Source of the DNA: Cystobacter fuscus
Lineage (GTDB): Bacteria; Myxococcota; Myxococcia; Myxococcales; Myxococcaceae
NCBI RefSeq assembly: GCF_002305875.1
Contig: NZ_CP022098.1
Coordinates: 4,464,001-4,528,000 of the forward strand
Reading direction: 5' to 3'
DNA length: 64,000 nucleotides
In this document: positions 30,237 through 39,370 of the stretch, piece after piece
Numbering within the stretch: the stretch's first letter is position 1
Layout: each line of letters starts with the position of its first letter
Translations under genes and position numbers: made by a program
Notes under the pieces: model-generated
The model's database searches: none
What the model was told of the DNA's origin: nothing
What the model saw: only the letters and a program-made list of their open reading frames with translations

Positions 30237-30797
30237 TCAGCGCAGGTTGCGGATGACACGGCAGGGATTGCCCCCGGCGAAGACGTAGGGGGGAATGTCC
30301 TTCACCACCACGCTGCCCGCGCCAATGGTGGAGCCCTCGCCGATCGTTACTCCCGGGCAGATGATGGATCCGCCGCCAATCCACACCTTGGCGCCAATGG
30401 TGACGGGACGCCCCAGCTCGGGGCCCTTGATGCGCTCGTCCGGGTCCAGCGGGTGGGTGGCCGCGTAGATGTGCACGCCGGGGCCCAGGAACACGTCATC
30501 TCCCAGCGTCACCGGATTGCAGTCGAGGATGACGCACTGGAAGTTCATGTACACGCGCGCGCCCAGCCGGATGTGCTCGCCGTAGTCACAGAAGAACGGC
30601 GGTTCGATCCACACCCCCGCGCCCGCCGCGCCCAGGAGCTGCGAGAGCAGACTTTCTCGCTGCCCCAGCTCCTCCTCGGTGGACTGGTTGTAGGCGCGCA
30701 GCAGCTTGCGCGCGCGGGCGCGCCCCATCACCAACTCCGGGTCCGCCGCGACATACAGCTCCCCCGCGAGCATCTTCTCCTTCTCGGTCCGTGCCAT
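30237..30797 (-). CDS. maa: Sugar O-acetyltransferase (Maa/NodL family)
   Basis: A 186-residue left-handed beta-helix acetyltransferase. The N-terminal Maa domain starts TEKEKMLAGELYVAADPELV; hexapeptide repeats run from about residue 75 with the catalytic His in YAATHPLDP and the C-terminal IGAGSVVVKDIPP loop. It transfers acetyl from acetyl-CoA to maltose, galactoside or a related sugar. The ATG at 30797 matches the family start. It may be linked to the neighbouring glycogen/trehalose genes only by position. Confidence 0.9.
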   Translation of the reverse strand: MARTEKEKMLAGELYVAADPELVMGRARARKLLRAYNQSTEEELGQRESLLSQLLGAAGAGVWIEPPFFCDYGEHIRLGARVYMNFQCVILDCNPVTLGDDVFLGPGVHIYAATHPLDPDERIKGPELGRPVTIGAKVWIGGGSIICPGVTIGEGSTIGAGSVVVKDIPPYVFAGGNPCRVIRNLR

Positions 30798-30930
30798 GCC
30801 CTCCAAGGTAGCGCGGCGGCGCGACCCTCCCTCATGACATTCAGGGCGACTACCCACTAATGGACGGCCAGGAGCCGGGACGGGCCTTCCGTTCAACGCT
30901 TCTCGGAAGCCCCGCCCTCGTTACGCTGCA

Positions 30931-32967
30931 TCAGGGCATGTCGGTCTTCAGGAAGACGCGCAGGGTCTCCGCCACGCTCCAGGCCTGCGCGATGCACCCG
31001 CGGGGACGGAAGGGCTCCGTGGCGTCGAAGATCTCGCTGATCTGCCCCAGACCCGCGTGCTCCAGGTGCTGCTTCATGCCCTCGAGCACGGCCCGCGCGT
31101 CCCGCTTGTCCTCGCTCAGCTTCAACGTCGCGTCCACGTAGTGGCCGATGAGCCACCCCCACACGGTGCCCTGGTGGTACGCCGCGTCGCGCGCCCTCAG
31201 GTCGCCGTCGTAGTTCGGCTTGTAGTCCGGGTGCCCGGGCGCGAGGCTGCGCAGGCCCACCGGCGTGAGCAGTTGCTCGCGGACCTTCGCCATCACCGGC
31301 TCCCACTTGTCCCGCCTCAGCACCGGGTTCTTCAGCGAGATCGCGAACACCTGGTTCGGCCTCACCGCGGGGTCCTCCTTGCCGCCCTCGCCATCCACCA
31401 CGTCGAACAGGCACCCGGTGGCCGGGTTCCAGAAGCGCCGGTTGAAGCTCGCGTGGGCCTGCTCCGCCGCCGCGGCGAAGGGCCGCGCGTCCTCGCCCAG
31501 CCGCTCGGACCACTCCACCATCAGCCGCAAGGCGTTGAACCATAGCGCGTTGATCTCCACCGCCTTGCCTCGCCGGGGCGTCACCACCCAGCCGTCCACC
31601 TTCGCGTCCATCCACGTGAGCTGGTAGCCCTCGTCGCCCTGGCTCAACAGCCCGTCCTTCGGATCCACGCGGATGTTGTGGCGCGTGCCCTTCTGGTGGT
31701 GCGCGATGATGTTCGCCAGCGTCGGGTAGAAGTCGCGCAGCAACTGCTCGTCGTTCGTGTGCTGGAGGTAGCGGTCCACGGCGTGGAAGAACCACATCGT
31801 CGCGTCCGCGGTGTGGTACAGGCCCTCGGACTCGCCCTCGGGGAAGAGGTTGGGCAGCAGGCCGTCGCGCACGTGGTGATGGAAGGTGCGCAGGATGGCC
31901 GCCGCCGTGGCGTGGCGGCCCGTGCTCAACGTCAGCCCCTCCAGGGAGATCATCGTGTCGCGGCCCCAGTCGGTGAACCAGTGGTAGCCGGCGATCACCG
32001 AGCGCACGTCCTGACCCACAGCGCGCGCCCAGGCCTCGTCCGTGGACCGCGTGGGCGCGATGATGAATTGATCCGCCGCGAGCACCAGCCGCGCCGACAC
32101 CCCCGTGCGCGCGGCCGGGGGCACCTTCACCAGCAGCCGCCGCTCGCGCTCGTACTCCAGCGACAGCGTCTCCTGGGGATTGCGCTCCAACACCTCGGGC
32201 GCTTCCGTGGTGACACACATCGCCAGGAACTCGCCCGGGCGCAGCGTGCAGTCGAAGTAGCCCGGGCTCACCAGCGTCTCCACGTGGTCATACCCGCGCG
32301 CCCTCTCCACCCGGTAGATCTGCTGCGCGCTCGTCTCGCGCAACCCCACGAACGGCGCTGGCGCGGATGAATAGAGGCGCATCCGCATGGGCGGTGCCCC
32401 TTCGCTCGCCCGGAACTCCACCCGCGACCCCAACAGGAGCACGGAGGGATCGAGCAGGGCGGAGTGCAGCTTGTCGTCGTGCATGCGCAGGGCTGGGAAG
32501 GGCCTCAGCCGCAGCCCCACCTCGGGCCCCGACAGGTGTTCCCACACCACGACGAGCGTGTTCTCTCCGTGCACGAGCGACAGCGTGCGTTGGATGCGCG
32601 CCTCGCCCACCTGGTAGAGCCAGTGCGGCACCAGGCCCTCCAGGTGGAAGCCGCGCAGCAGCCGCGCGCCCCCGCCCACCTGGGTGCCGTTGGCGCATTC
32701 CTCCACGTCCAGGCGGTACTTCTGGCCCCCCACCACCGCTTCCTCGTTGAGCCGCGCCAGCATCACCGTGCGGCCCTTCTTCTCCAGGCCGGGAATGAAC
32801 AACCCGTGGTAGCGCCGCGTGTTGCACCCGGGCAGCGTGCCCGAGGCATAGCCGCCGCGCCCGTTGGTCACGAGCCACTCGCGCGGCAGCACGTCCGCGA
32901 GCTCCGCGCCCTCGGGCCAGGAGAAGGACAACCGGGGCAGGGTGGGGCTTTCGATCGCAGCGGTCAC
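30931..32967 (-). CDS. Glycogen debranching enzyme (amylo-alpha-1,6-glucosidase)
   Basis: A 678-residue protein. The N-terminal domain (GRGGYASGTLPGCNTRRYHG) is that of archaeal/bacterial debranching enzymes. The C-terminal (alpha/alpha)6 barrel has the hallmark WFTDWGRDTMISLEGL, with the catalytic acid Asp, as in GH133. It should release glucose from alpha-1,6 branches of glycogen or maltodextrin. Its start overlaps the stop of TreZ (ATGA at 32964-32967), so the two are translationally coupled, linking glycogen breakdown with trehalose formation. Confidence 0.9.
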   Translation of the reverse strand: MTAAIESPTLPRLSFSWPEGAELADVLPREWLVTNGRGGYASGTLPGCNTRRYHGLFIPGLEKKGRTVMLARLNEEAVVGGQKYRLDVEECANGTQVGGGARLLRGFHLEGLVPHWLYQVGEARIQRTLSLVHGENTLVVVWEHLSGPEVGLRLRPFPALRMHDDKLHSALLDPSVLLLGSRVEFRASEGAPPMRMRLYSSAPAPFVGLRETSAQQIYRVERARGYDHVETLVSPGYFDCTLRPGEFLAMCVTTEAPEVLERNPQETLSLEYERERRLLVKVPPAARTGVSARLVLAADQFIIAPTRSTDEAWARAVGQDVRSVIAGYHWFTDWGRDTMISLEGLTLSTGRHATAAAILRTFHHHVRDGLLPNLFPEGESEGLYHTADATMWFFHAVDRYLQHTNDEQLLRDFYPTLANIIAHHQKGTRHNIRVDPKDGLLSQGDEGYQLTWMDAKVDGWVVTPRRGKAVEINALWFNALRLMVEWSERLGEDARPFAAAAEQAHASFNRRFWNPATGCLFDVVDGEGGKEDPAVRPNQVFAISLKNPVLRRDKWEPVMAKVREQLLTPVGLRSLAPGHPDYKPNYDGDLRARDAAYHQGTVWGWLIGHYVDATLKLSEDKRDARAVLEGMKQHLEHAGLGQISEIFDATEPFRPRGCIAQAWSVAETLRVFLKTDMP

Positions 32968-34844
32968 TTCTTTTCCTCCTCGCTCGTGAGCACGAGCGCC
33001 ATCTGTCCGGGAATTCGGATGTGGCTGTCCTCCGCGAACGGGGGGCTTCCCATGCCACCGTAGCGGACGTGCTCAGAAGCCAGGAGCGGGCGCCACTTAT
33101 TTCCCGGTGGGGGAACCAACAGCGGCTCGGGGCACGGGGCCATTTCCAGCTCCGTGCCCAGGTTGAGCAGCAGCAGCCGGTCGCCCTCCCGCTCGCCTCC
33201 GAAATAGCGCAACACCAGCGCTTGCCTCGACAATACCGCGCCCGCCAGCCGCGCCGTGTCCCGAGCCGAGAATACCGGATCCTCCCGCCGCAGCTTCAGC
33301 AAGTCCCGGTGGAGCGCGAGCGCCTCCGCGTTGCGCTCCCGCTCGCTCCAGTCGAGCTTGGAGCGCCGGAAGGCCTCCTCGCCGAAGGGGACCTGGTAGC
33401 CCTCCTGCTCCAGGGCGTGCCGGGCGCTCGCGAACTGGGAGAGGAAGTCATTGCGCCCCTTGCGCACCAGCTCCTGCAGCTCGGGCTTGTGGTCCACGAA
33501 GTAGAGGAAGGGCGAGGAGGCGAAGAATTCCTGGCCCATGAAGAGCATGGGCGTCTGGGGCAGCAGCAGGAACAGCGTGGTGAGCGCCCGGGCCCGCGCG
33601 AGCCCCGTCTGCTGGTGCATCCGCTCGCCCTTGAGCGCATTGGCGAGCTGATCGTGGTTCTGCAGATAGAAGACGATGTGGGGCGCCGGGGTGCGTAGGA
33701 GCGGCGTGCCCCGTGGCTTCTTCTGCCATTGGTAGTACTGGCCCTGGAACAGGGAGTTGCGCAGCGCGCACGACAGCAATTCCTGCGCACTGCCGCAGTA
33801 GTCCTGCATGTAGGCCTCGGAGCGGCCCGTGGCCGCCACCTTCGCCGTGTGGTGGAAGTCATCCACCCAGAGCGCATCCACTCCGTAGCCGCCCTTCGCC
33901 GGCGGTGTCACCAGCTTCACGTCCTGGGGCTCGTTCTCCCCGATGATGAGCACCTGGCGCCTACCGGCCGCCTCACGTACCCGCTCGACGAGCTCCGCCA
34001 CGATGTGCCGGGGCGAGGCGTCATACAGGCTCTGGGTGGCGTCCAGGCGCAGCCCATCGAAGTGGAAGTCGGTCACCCAATAACAGGCATTCTGGATGAA
34101 GAACTCTCGTGAGGGCCCCGCGGCCTCTCCATCATCGAAGTTGGTGGGGTCTCCCCACTCGTTGGGGTACTTCGGATTGAAGTAGCCCTGGGCGTACTGG
34201 GCCAGGTAGTTCCCGTCCGGACCGAGGTGGTTGTAGACGACGTCCAGGATGATGCCGAGCCCGAGCCGGTGGGCCTCGTCCACCAACCGCCGCAGCTCGT
34301 CGGGACTGCCATGGGTGGGGTGGGGGGCGAAGAGCTGTGCGCCGTCATAGCCCCAGTTGAAGCGGCCCGGACACGTGTGCAGCGGCATCAACTCCAGCGT
34401 GGTGATGCCCAGCTCCTTGAGCAGCGGCAGCTTGCGAGCCGCGGCGGCATAGGTGCCCTCGGGGGTGAAGGTGCCCAGGTGCAGCTCATAGAGGACCTGG
34501 CCCTCGAGGGTGATGCCCTTCCAGTCCCCGTCCTTCCACGCGTAGCCCGTGGGGTCCACCACTTGCGAGGGCCCATGGGGCCCCTCGGGCTGGAAGCGCG
34601 AGCAGGGATCGGGGAAGCACTCGCCGCCGTCCAACCGGTATTTGTAGAGGCTGCCCGGAGCGACGGGGTGGGTGCCCTCGAAGTACCCCTGCGCGCGAGG
34701 CTCCAGGGGCAGGTGGCGCATTCCCCCGGCCTCTTGCAGGCAGACGTCCACCCGGCGACGGCGGGACGCCCAGACCCGGAATCGCGTCTGGCCCTTCCCC
34801 AGGACATGCGCCCCCAGGGGACGTCGGCTCTCCGTGGATGTCAT
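32964..34844 (-). CDS. treZ: Maltooligosyltrehalose trehalohydrolase
   Basis: A 626-residue GH13 enzyme. An N-terminal CBM48-like domain (to about 105) precedes the catalytic barrel with DVVYNHLG, FDGLRLDATQSLYD (nucleophile Asp), the acid in LIIGENE, and LQNHDQLANA. It cleaves the terminal trehalose unit from maltooligosyl trehalose. AAGGGAGG precedes the ATG at 34844. The partner TreY is not in the window. A dormancy/osmotic role of trehalose is plausible for spore-forming myxobacteria. Confidence 0.93.
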   Translation of the reverse strand: MTSTESRRPLGAHVLGKGQTRFRVWASRRRRVDVCLQEAGGMRHLPLEPRAQGYFEGTHPVAPGSLYKYRLDGGECFPDPCSRFQPEGPHGPSQVVDPTGYAWKDGDWKGITLEGQVLYELHLGTFTPEGTYAAAARKLPLLKELGITTLELMPLHTCPGRFNWGYDGAQLFAPHPTHGSPDELRRLVDEAHRLGLGIILDVVYNHLGPDGNYLAQYAQGYFNPKYPNEWGDPTNFDDGEAAGPSREFFIQNACYWVTDFHFDGLRLDATQSLYDASPRHIVAELVERVREAAGRRQVLIIGENEPQDVKLVTPPAKGGYGVDALWVDDFHHTAKVAATGRSEAYMQDYCGSAQELLSCALRNSLFQGQYYQWQKKPRGTPLLRTPAPHIVFYLQNHDQLANALKGERMHQQTGLARARALTTLFLLLPQTPMLFMGQEFFASSPFLYFVDHKPELQELVRKGRNDFLSQFASARHALEQEGYQVPFGEEAFRRSKLDWSERERNAEALALHRDLLKLRREDPVFSARDTARLAGAVLSRQALVLRYFGGEREGDRLLLLNLGTELEMAPCPEPLLVPPPGNKWRPLLASEHVRYGGMGSPPFAEDSHIRIPGQMALVLTSEEEKK

Positions 34845-34992
34845 GCATCCCTCCCTTCCCAATGGCCCCTCGGCCCAAAGGGTGGTTCTCGTTACGATCG
34901 GAGGGAATCCTCGGCCCCTACGTCACCCCAGCGGGCGGGCGGGTAGGGCGCTCTTTGCTTGACCCTGGCTCGCTGTCTGCCCGAGCCCTGGG

Positions 34993-35643
34993 TCAGCGTG
35001 CGTGCTTGCCACGGGCCGGGCGGCGCTGCTCCGCCTTGGGGGGGTGCTGCGCGCCGGCGAGCACGAGATCGATCACGGCCTCCAGGGGCGTGCCCTCCTC
35101 GTCACCCCAGCGCAACAGCTCGAAGCTGAGCACGGAGCCGAAGAGCAGACCATGGATGAGCTGGGGGTCGGCGTCTGGCCGCAGCTCGCCGCGCTCGATG
35201 GCTCGCTCGTAGATGTGCATCACCTGGGCATCCTTCTCCCTGCGCAGTTCATGCACGAGTTCCCCGACGGGATCTCCCGGTCTCGCATCGAACAGCAACC
35301 GGAAGACCGCGCGGAGTGTGGGGTCGCGGGCCTGTGCGCGCAGGATGCGGAACTGCTCGAGGAGGTCTCCCCGGAGTGTCCCGGTATCTGGATGAGAGGG
35401 TGTCTCCTCCGCGACACGCTGCACCGCGGCCCGGATGAGCTCCAGCTTCGTGGGCCAGTGTCGGTAGAGCGTGACCTTGTTCACGCCCGCGCGCGCGGCG
35501 ACCTGCTCGAAGGCGAGCTTCTCGTGGCCCACCCGGTCCAGCTCGCTCAACACGACCTCGAGCACCTTCTCCTCGAGGTCCTCGCCGCGAAGCTGTTTGG
35601 GCCGGGGTGGGGGCCTGGACTCCTCTGGGTCTCTCCTGCTCAT
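34993..35643 (-). CDS. TetR-family transcriptional repressor
   Basis: A 216-residue regulator. The N-terminal helix-turn-helix (AFEQVAARAGVNKVTLYRHWPTK, about residues 43-66) is typical; the C-terminal ligand domain is unassigned. It is divergent from the lipoprotein toxin gene, and a perfect 9-bp inverted repeat lies 31-52 bases upstream of its start. It probably represses both itself and the toxin module. A truncated copy of its 5' end plus the same inverted repeat exists at 41931-42070. Confidence 0.9.
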   Translation of the reverse strand: MSRRDPEESRPPPRPKQLRGEDLEEKVLEVVLSELDRVGHEKLAFEQVAARAGVNKVTLYRHWPTKLELIRAAVQRVAEETPSHPDTGTLRGDLLEQFRILRAQARDPTLRAVFRLLFDARPGDPVGELVHELRREKDAQVMHIYERAIERGELRPDADPQLIHGLLFGSVLSFELLRWGDEEGTPLEAVIDLVLAGAQHPPKAEQRRPARGKHAR

Positions 35644-35673
35644 GGTCCATGAAGGTACCCGGCGTCCGGAACA

Positions 35674-35695
35674 ATCGCAACGCTACCGTTGCGAT
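35674..35695. promoter_or_regulatory. Palindromic operator between tetR and the toxin gene
   Basis: Perfect 9-bp arms ATCGCAACG and CGTTGCGAT separated by ctac. Size and location fit a TetR dimer site. The identical sequence is conserved at 42049-42070 although the adjacent tetR copy is dead, which supports selection or recent duplication. Confidence 0.8.
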
Positions 35696-35775
35696 GTGTT
35701 CAGTGCCCTGTTTCGGTGGTGGCGCCTTGTTTCCCAGCGATCGCGTAGGGTCGCGGACTCGGAGGTCGCGCGCTC

Positions 35776-37230
35776 GTGGCCATGACAAGAACTCGCTGGG
35801 CAGGGGCAGCGCTCCTGGCCCTGCTGTCCACCGGCTGCGCGTCACTCTCCGCACGGCCAGGGTTGGGCGTCGAATCTTCCCACTTCGTCGTCTCGACACC
35901 TGGGTCCGAGACGCCAGTGCGGTTGCACCGGGCCTCTCGTGAGGAGGTAGCGGTGGCGGGCCCAGACAGCGCGGAGGGCGAGGCGCGGAAGAAGGCCCTC
36001 GCGGCTCAACTGGCGTTTCGCGGTGCCCTTCGCGAAGTGTCTGGCGCCACCCGCAGCATCTCCGGCGAGTTCTCGAGGCTCAAGGCCCGTGGACGCGGTA
36101 TTGGCGACGGCAACGGCGCCTTCGTCCGCTACGTGGACTTCGGCGTCGGGCAACTGCGGTGGATGGACGCCCAGCTCGCCGCCGCCACCCGGCTGGCCAA
36201 CGCCGCTTCGGAGGTGGAGGACCCGGACATGCAACTCGCCCTGCTGCGCCTCGCCGGCCCACGGCTCGAGGCCGCCATGCTCGGCTCGCTCCTGCTCGCC
36301 GCCTGGGTCGACTTCCTCCACCTCTCCGACGCCGTGCTCACCCAGCACTTCTACAGCGTGGAGAGGATGTTCGCGGACATGTGGCGCTGGCAGGAGATGC
36401 TCGAGCCCGCCATGACAGCGCTCTCATCCCAGGAGCACGGGCAGGTGGAGGCCGCGGCGCGCGACGTGCCCCCACTGGTGGGCCACCTCACGGAGGAATT
36501 CGCGGCCACGGTGGAGAGAATGCGCGTGGCGGCGGAGAACCTCCAGAAAGCGCTGGTGCTCAAGGAAGCCATCGAGATGGCCACGATGCTCTCGACGATG
36601 AGGTTCTCGCTGCCCTCGGTGCCGCCGTCCGCTCCCGCCCTGGTGGGCATGGGCCTGGCGGTGGGCGGCGACGGCGTGATGATGGGCACGCGGATGGTGG
36701 TGTCCGCCGAGTGGGTGGAGATGATGCGCCACCTGGTGCGAGCGGGCGTCCTCTCCGTGCCCGTTGTCAGCGCCGCCGTGCGGATTCAGGCGGGACAGGT
36801 GATGTTGGCGCGGGCGCACGGCGAGCTGCCGAGGGGCGTGCGCGAGGCGCTGGGAGATGGGCCCGAGGTGGGGGCCATGCACGAGACGGGCAAGACGGGG
36901 GCTGGCATGGCCGAGCCGCCGCGGCACCACGTCATGCCCAAGGAGTTCCGCGCGTGGTTCGAGAGGCGCGGCTTCACCGGCGAGATGGATATTGACGAGT
37001 TCTGCGTCAAGCTGGAGCAAGCGCACCACGAGGCCATCCATGGCGGTGGACACTGGAAGCTGGGCCGCACCTGGCCGGGTGAATGGAACCGGATGATCAT
37101 GAAAGTGCTGTACGAGGCCGAAACCAGGGCTGGCCGGATGTTGACGCGGAATGAGATCCTGAACATCGTCGCGGAGCGCATGGAGGATTACTACATACCG
37201 ATGAATTTAATCCCGTGGAGAGGGCCATGA
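35776..37230 (+). CDS. TIGR02269-type (DUF2380) lipoprotein, probable SitA-like contact toxin, copy A
   Basis: A 484-residue lipoprotein (lipobox LLSTGC). A helical middle with hydrophobic segments (about 210-340) leads to a C-terminal His-rich domain: His384-His385 (RHHVMPKEF) and EQAHHEAIHGGGH with His417, 418, 422 and 426. This looks like a metal-dependent nuclease-type head. TIGR02269/DUF2380 lipoproteins are a myxobacterial family, and related lipoproteins act as SitA-type kin toxins. The GTG at 35776 is 11 bases after GGAGG; ATG 35782 is an alternative. Its stop overlaps the first immunity gene (ATGA). A near-twin lies at 42153-43682. Confidence 0.78.
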   Translation: MAMTRTRWAGAALLALLSTGCASLSARPGLGVESSHFVVSTPGSETPVRLHRASREEVAVAGPDSAEGEARKKALAAQLAFRGALREVSGATRSISGEFSRLKARGRGIGDGNGAFVRYVDFGVGQLRWMDAQLAAATRLANAASEVEDPDMQLALLRLAGPRLEAAMLGSLLLAAWVDFLHLSDAVLTQHFYSVERMFADMWRWQEMLEPAMTALSSQEHGQVEAAARDVPPLVGHLTEEFAATVERMRVAAENLQKALVLKEAIEMATMLSTMRFSLPSVPPSAPALVGMGLAVGGDGVMMGTRMVVSAEWVEMMRHLVRAGVLSVPVVSAAVRIQAGQVMLARAHGELPRGVREALGDGPEVGAMHETGKTGAGMAEPPRHHVMPKEFRAWFERRGFTGEMDIDEFCVKLEQAHHEAIHGGGHWKLGRTWPGEWNRMIMKVLYEAETRAGRMLTRNEILNIVAERMEDYYIPMNLIPWRGP

Positions 37231-37697
37231 GCGACGGACATCCCTTTCAGGGCAACTGGGTAGTGCGCCTGTACGAGCGGGTCCGTGAGCGCGGTTACGA
37301 CTCGCTCACCGCCTTCGCTGATGCGCGCCCCGCGGTGCCGCTGCACTTACTGGCCAAGGAGCTGGGCAGGGACGACATCGCTGGGGTGCAGGTGTTGCGG
37401 GGGCTGCTCGCTGAGGCGGAGCGGCGCAGGCAGGTCACGCGGTTTGTGCGAGATGTATTTACGCGCCTGTGGACCCAGAGCGTCCCCGACGGCTGGCCGA
37501 CAACGCTGGATGACGCTAATCGTTTCAAGGTCGCCAAGGCACTCGGTTCGTGGATTGCCTATACCCCTGAATCTCATGAGGAACGCGCAAGAAGGGCCGG
37601 CGATGTGCTCCTCGCCACTCCACCGCCACCCGGCTGGCGCCCCCTGGGGCCCGATGACGAGTTGCTGCGCTCGCTCCTGCCCGACGAGGTGGTGTGA
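37227..37697 (+). CDS. 156-aa putative immunity protein, array A member 1
   Basis: First of a family of paralogues found only after the two TIGR02269 toxins here. Conserved parts: the start (GNWVVRLYERVRERGYDSLT), a central helical region, and the end TPPPPGWRPLGPDDELL followed by LLPDE. No signal peptide, so cytoplasmic. Its ATG overlaps the toxin stop, the usual arrangement for cognate immunity. It most resembles array B member 1 (43679), which has the same coupled position behind the other toxin. I do not recognise a named family with certainty. Confidence 0.8.
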   Translation: MSDGHPFQGNWVVRLYERVRERGYDSLTAFADARPAVPLHLLAKELGRDDIAGVQVLRGLLAEAERRRQVTRFVRDVFTRLWTQSVPDGWPTTLDDANRFKVAKALGSWIAYTPESHEERARRAGDVLLATPPPPGWRPLGPDDELLRSLLPDEVV

Positions 37698-37715
37698 ACT
37701 TCACCGATGGTGAGG

Positions 37716-37766
37716 GTGACGAGCGACGGACGTGCCTGGCAGGGCAACGTGCGGGAGAGCCGATTT
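37716..37766 (+). pseudogene. Immunity-gene 5' fragment, cut by an IS remnant
   Basis: Reads GTG then the codons for TSDGRAWQGNVR, matching the start of the immunity paralogues, after which homology stops at the left end of an IS3-type fragment. Only the first 12-16 codons survive. Confidence 0.75.
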
Positions 37767-37887
37767 TGTGGACACACCTAATAAGTCGTCTACATGAGAG
37801 GTAGTGTCCATGGAGCGACGGAAGAGGCGAAGTTTCATCCCGGAGTTCCGGGTCGAGACGGTCAAACTGGTGCGCGAGGGCAGCAAG
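37767..37887 (+). mobile_element. IS3-family left-end remnant (orfA start only)
   Basis: Begins with a terminal-repeat-like TGTGGACAC end. An ATG at 37810 encodes 26 residues (MERRKRRSFIPEFRVETVKL and on) matching the start of IS3-group OrfA transposases, then joins directly to the spacer of the next immunity gene, which supplies a stop. The rest of the element and the right end are missing. Confidence 0.8.
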
Positions 37888-37912
37888 TGAACTTCACCCT
37901 CTGGAGTGGAAG

Positions 37913-38383
37913 ATGAGCAAGGATCGCTCCTGGGAAGGCAACGTGAAGGCTCGCCTGTATGAGCGGGTTCGCGAACGTGGCTACGATTCGCTCACCGCCT
38001 TCGCTGAGTCACGCCCCACCGCTTCGCTCCTTGCACTGGCGGATGAGCTTGGCGAGGAGGACATTGCGGCAGTGCAGGTGTTCAGCGGGTTGGTTGCCGA
38101 GGCTGAGCAAAGCCGCAGAGTCACGCGTTTGGTGCGCGGGCAACTCGTGCGCGAACTGTCTCAGCGTCTCCCGAACGGGTGGCCGGCCGTGCTCGATGAC
38201 GCGAATCGTCTCAAGGTTGCCGTGGTGCTCGCTCGTTGGAGTACCTACACGCCAGAAACTCATGAGGAGCGCGTCAAGAAGATCGGCGATGCACTCCTGG
38301 TCACGCCACCGCCTCCCGGTTGGCGTCCCCTCGGGCCAGACGACGAATTACTGGTCACGCTTCTACCTGACGAGGAAGTTTGA
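37913..38383 (+). CDS. 156-aa putative immunity protein, array A member 2 (gene-converted)
   Basis: Full-length paralogue beginning MSKDRSWEGNVKARLYERVR and ending LLPDEEV. It is preceded by the leader TTCACCCTCTGGAG shared by most members, which provides GGAG for initiation. From 38012 to 38316 it is identical to 44839-45143 of array B except for two bases, while the flanks differ, showing recent exchange. Its separation from the toxin suggests it protects against toxin variants not encoded here. Confidence 0.8.
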   Translation: MSKDRSWEGNVKARLYERVRERGYDSLTAFAESRPTASLLALADELGEEDIAAVQVFSGLVAEAEQSRRVTRLVRGQLVRELSQRLPNGWPAVLDDANRLKVAVVLARWSTYTPETHEERVKKIGDALLVTPPPPGWRPLGPDDELLVTLLPDEEV

Positions 38384-38405
38384 ACTTCACCCTCTGGAGT
38401 GGAAG

Positions 38406-38876
38406 ATGAGCAAGGACCGTTCTTGGGAGGGCAACGTGAAGGCTCGCCTGTATGAGCGGGTCCGCGAGCGCGGTTATGATTCGCTTACTGCTTTCGCTGA
38501 TGCCCGCCCTACTGCTTCGCTGGTGGAACTGGCCGAGGAGCTTGGTCCGGACGACGTCGCAGGCGTGCAGGTGTTCAGCGGATTGGTGGCCGAAGCAGAG
38601 CGGAACCATCAGGTCACACGCCTTGTGCGCGGACAACTCGTTCGCGAACTGTGCGCGTGTCTCCCCAATGGCTGGCCGACTGTGTTGGACGACACAAATC
38701 GTTTCGATGTCGCTCATGCACTCGGCGCGTGGATTGCCTTCACCCCAGAAACCCATAAGGAGCGAGCCAGGAAGGTCAGGGACGTGCTTCTCGCTACCCC
38801 ACCGCCCCCCGGTTGGCTCCCCCTCGGGCCCGATGACGAGTTGCTGCGCACGCTCCTGCCTGACGAGGAAGTTTGA
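38406..38876 (+). CDS. 156-aa putative immunity protein, array A member 3
   Basis: Full-length paralogue (MSKDRSWEGNVKARLYERVR to LLPDEEV), 22 bp after the preceding member and carrying the same leader. The central part (LVELAEELGPDDVAGVQVFS) differs from member 2, so it is likely to have a different specificity. Confidence 0.8.
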   Translation: MSKDRSWEGNVKARLYERVRERGYDSLTAFADARPTASLVELAEELGPDDVAGVQVFSGLVAEAERNHQVTRLVRGQLVRELCACLPNGWPTVLDDTNRFDVAHALGAWIAFTPETHKERARKVRDVLLATPPPPGWLPLGPDDELLRTLLPDEEV

Positions 38877-38898
38877 ACCTCACCCTCTGGAGACGACG

Positions 38899-39176
38899 AT
38901 GAGCGACGGACGTGCTTGGGAGGGCAACGTGAAGGCTCGTCTGTATGAGCGGGTCCGCGAGCGCGGTTATGATTCGCTTACCGCCTTCGCCGAGGCACGC
39001 CCTACTGCATGGCGAAGGCACTCGGCTCGTGGACTGCCTTCACCCCAACAACCCATGAGGAGCGTGTAAGGAGGGCTGGTGACGCGCTCCTCGCCACGCC
39101 ACCACCCCCCGGTTGGCGCCCTCTTGGACCCGACGACGAATTGTTGTGCACGCTCCTGCCCGACGAGGAAGTTTGA
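38899..39176 (+). pseudogene. Immunity paralogue with a 193-bp internal deletion
   Basis: Starts as MSDGRAWEGNVKARLYERVR with an intact leader and continues about 37 codons. It then jumps to the family C-terminus (from 39009: ALGSWTAFTPTTHEERV to LLPDEEV) in another frame. Full-length members are 471 bp and this is 278 bp. The deletion is not a multiple of three, so the product is disrupted. Confidence 0.85.
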
Positions 39177-39370
39177 GTCTGCCCCGTTTATTGGCTCTCC
39201 CGCACTTCGTACGAAATCCTTCCGCTGAGGGATGGGGTCTGGAAGGGAATCCTGCCTCTTGTCTCCCCTGCAGGGGGGGCCCGCGTGCTCGCACTCAGTG
39301 GGGATTTGGTCACAGACGGAGTTCCAAGATTATCCTTCAAGGTTGTTGCTTCTGGAGAAAGGTCGCAGTC
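39177..39370 (+). promoter_or_regulatory. Probable promoter region of the Tox-REase-5 toxin
   Basis: Non-coding spacer between the immunity array and the next toxin unit. It must hold the toxin promoter unless expression comes through from array A. No repeat of the TetR operator is present. Confidence 0.4.
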
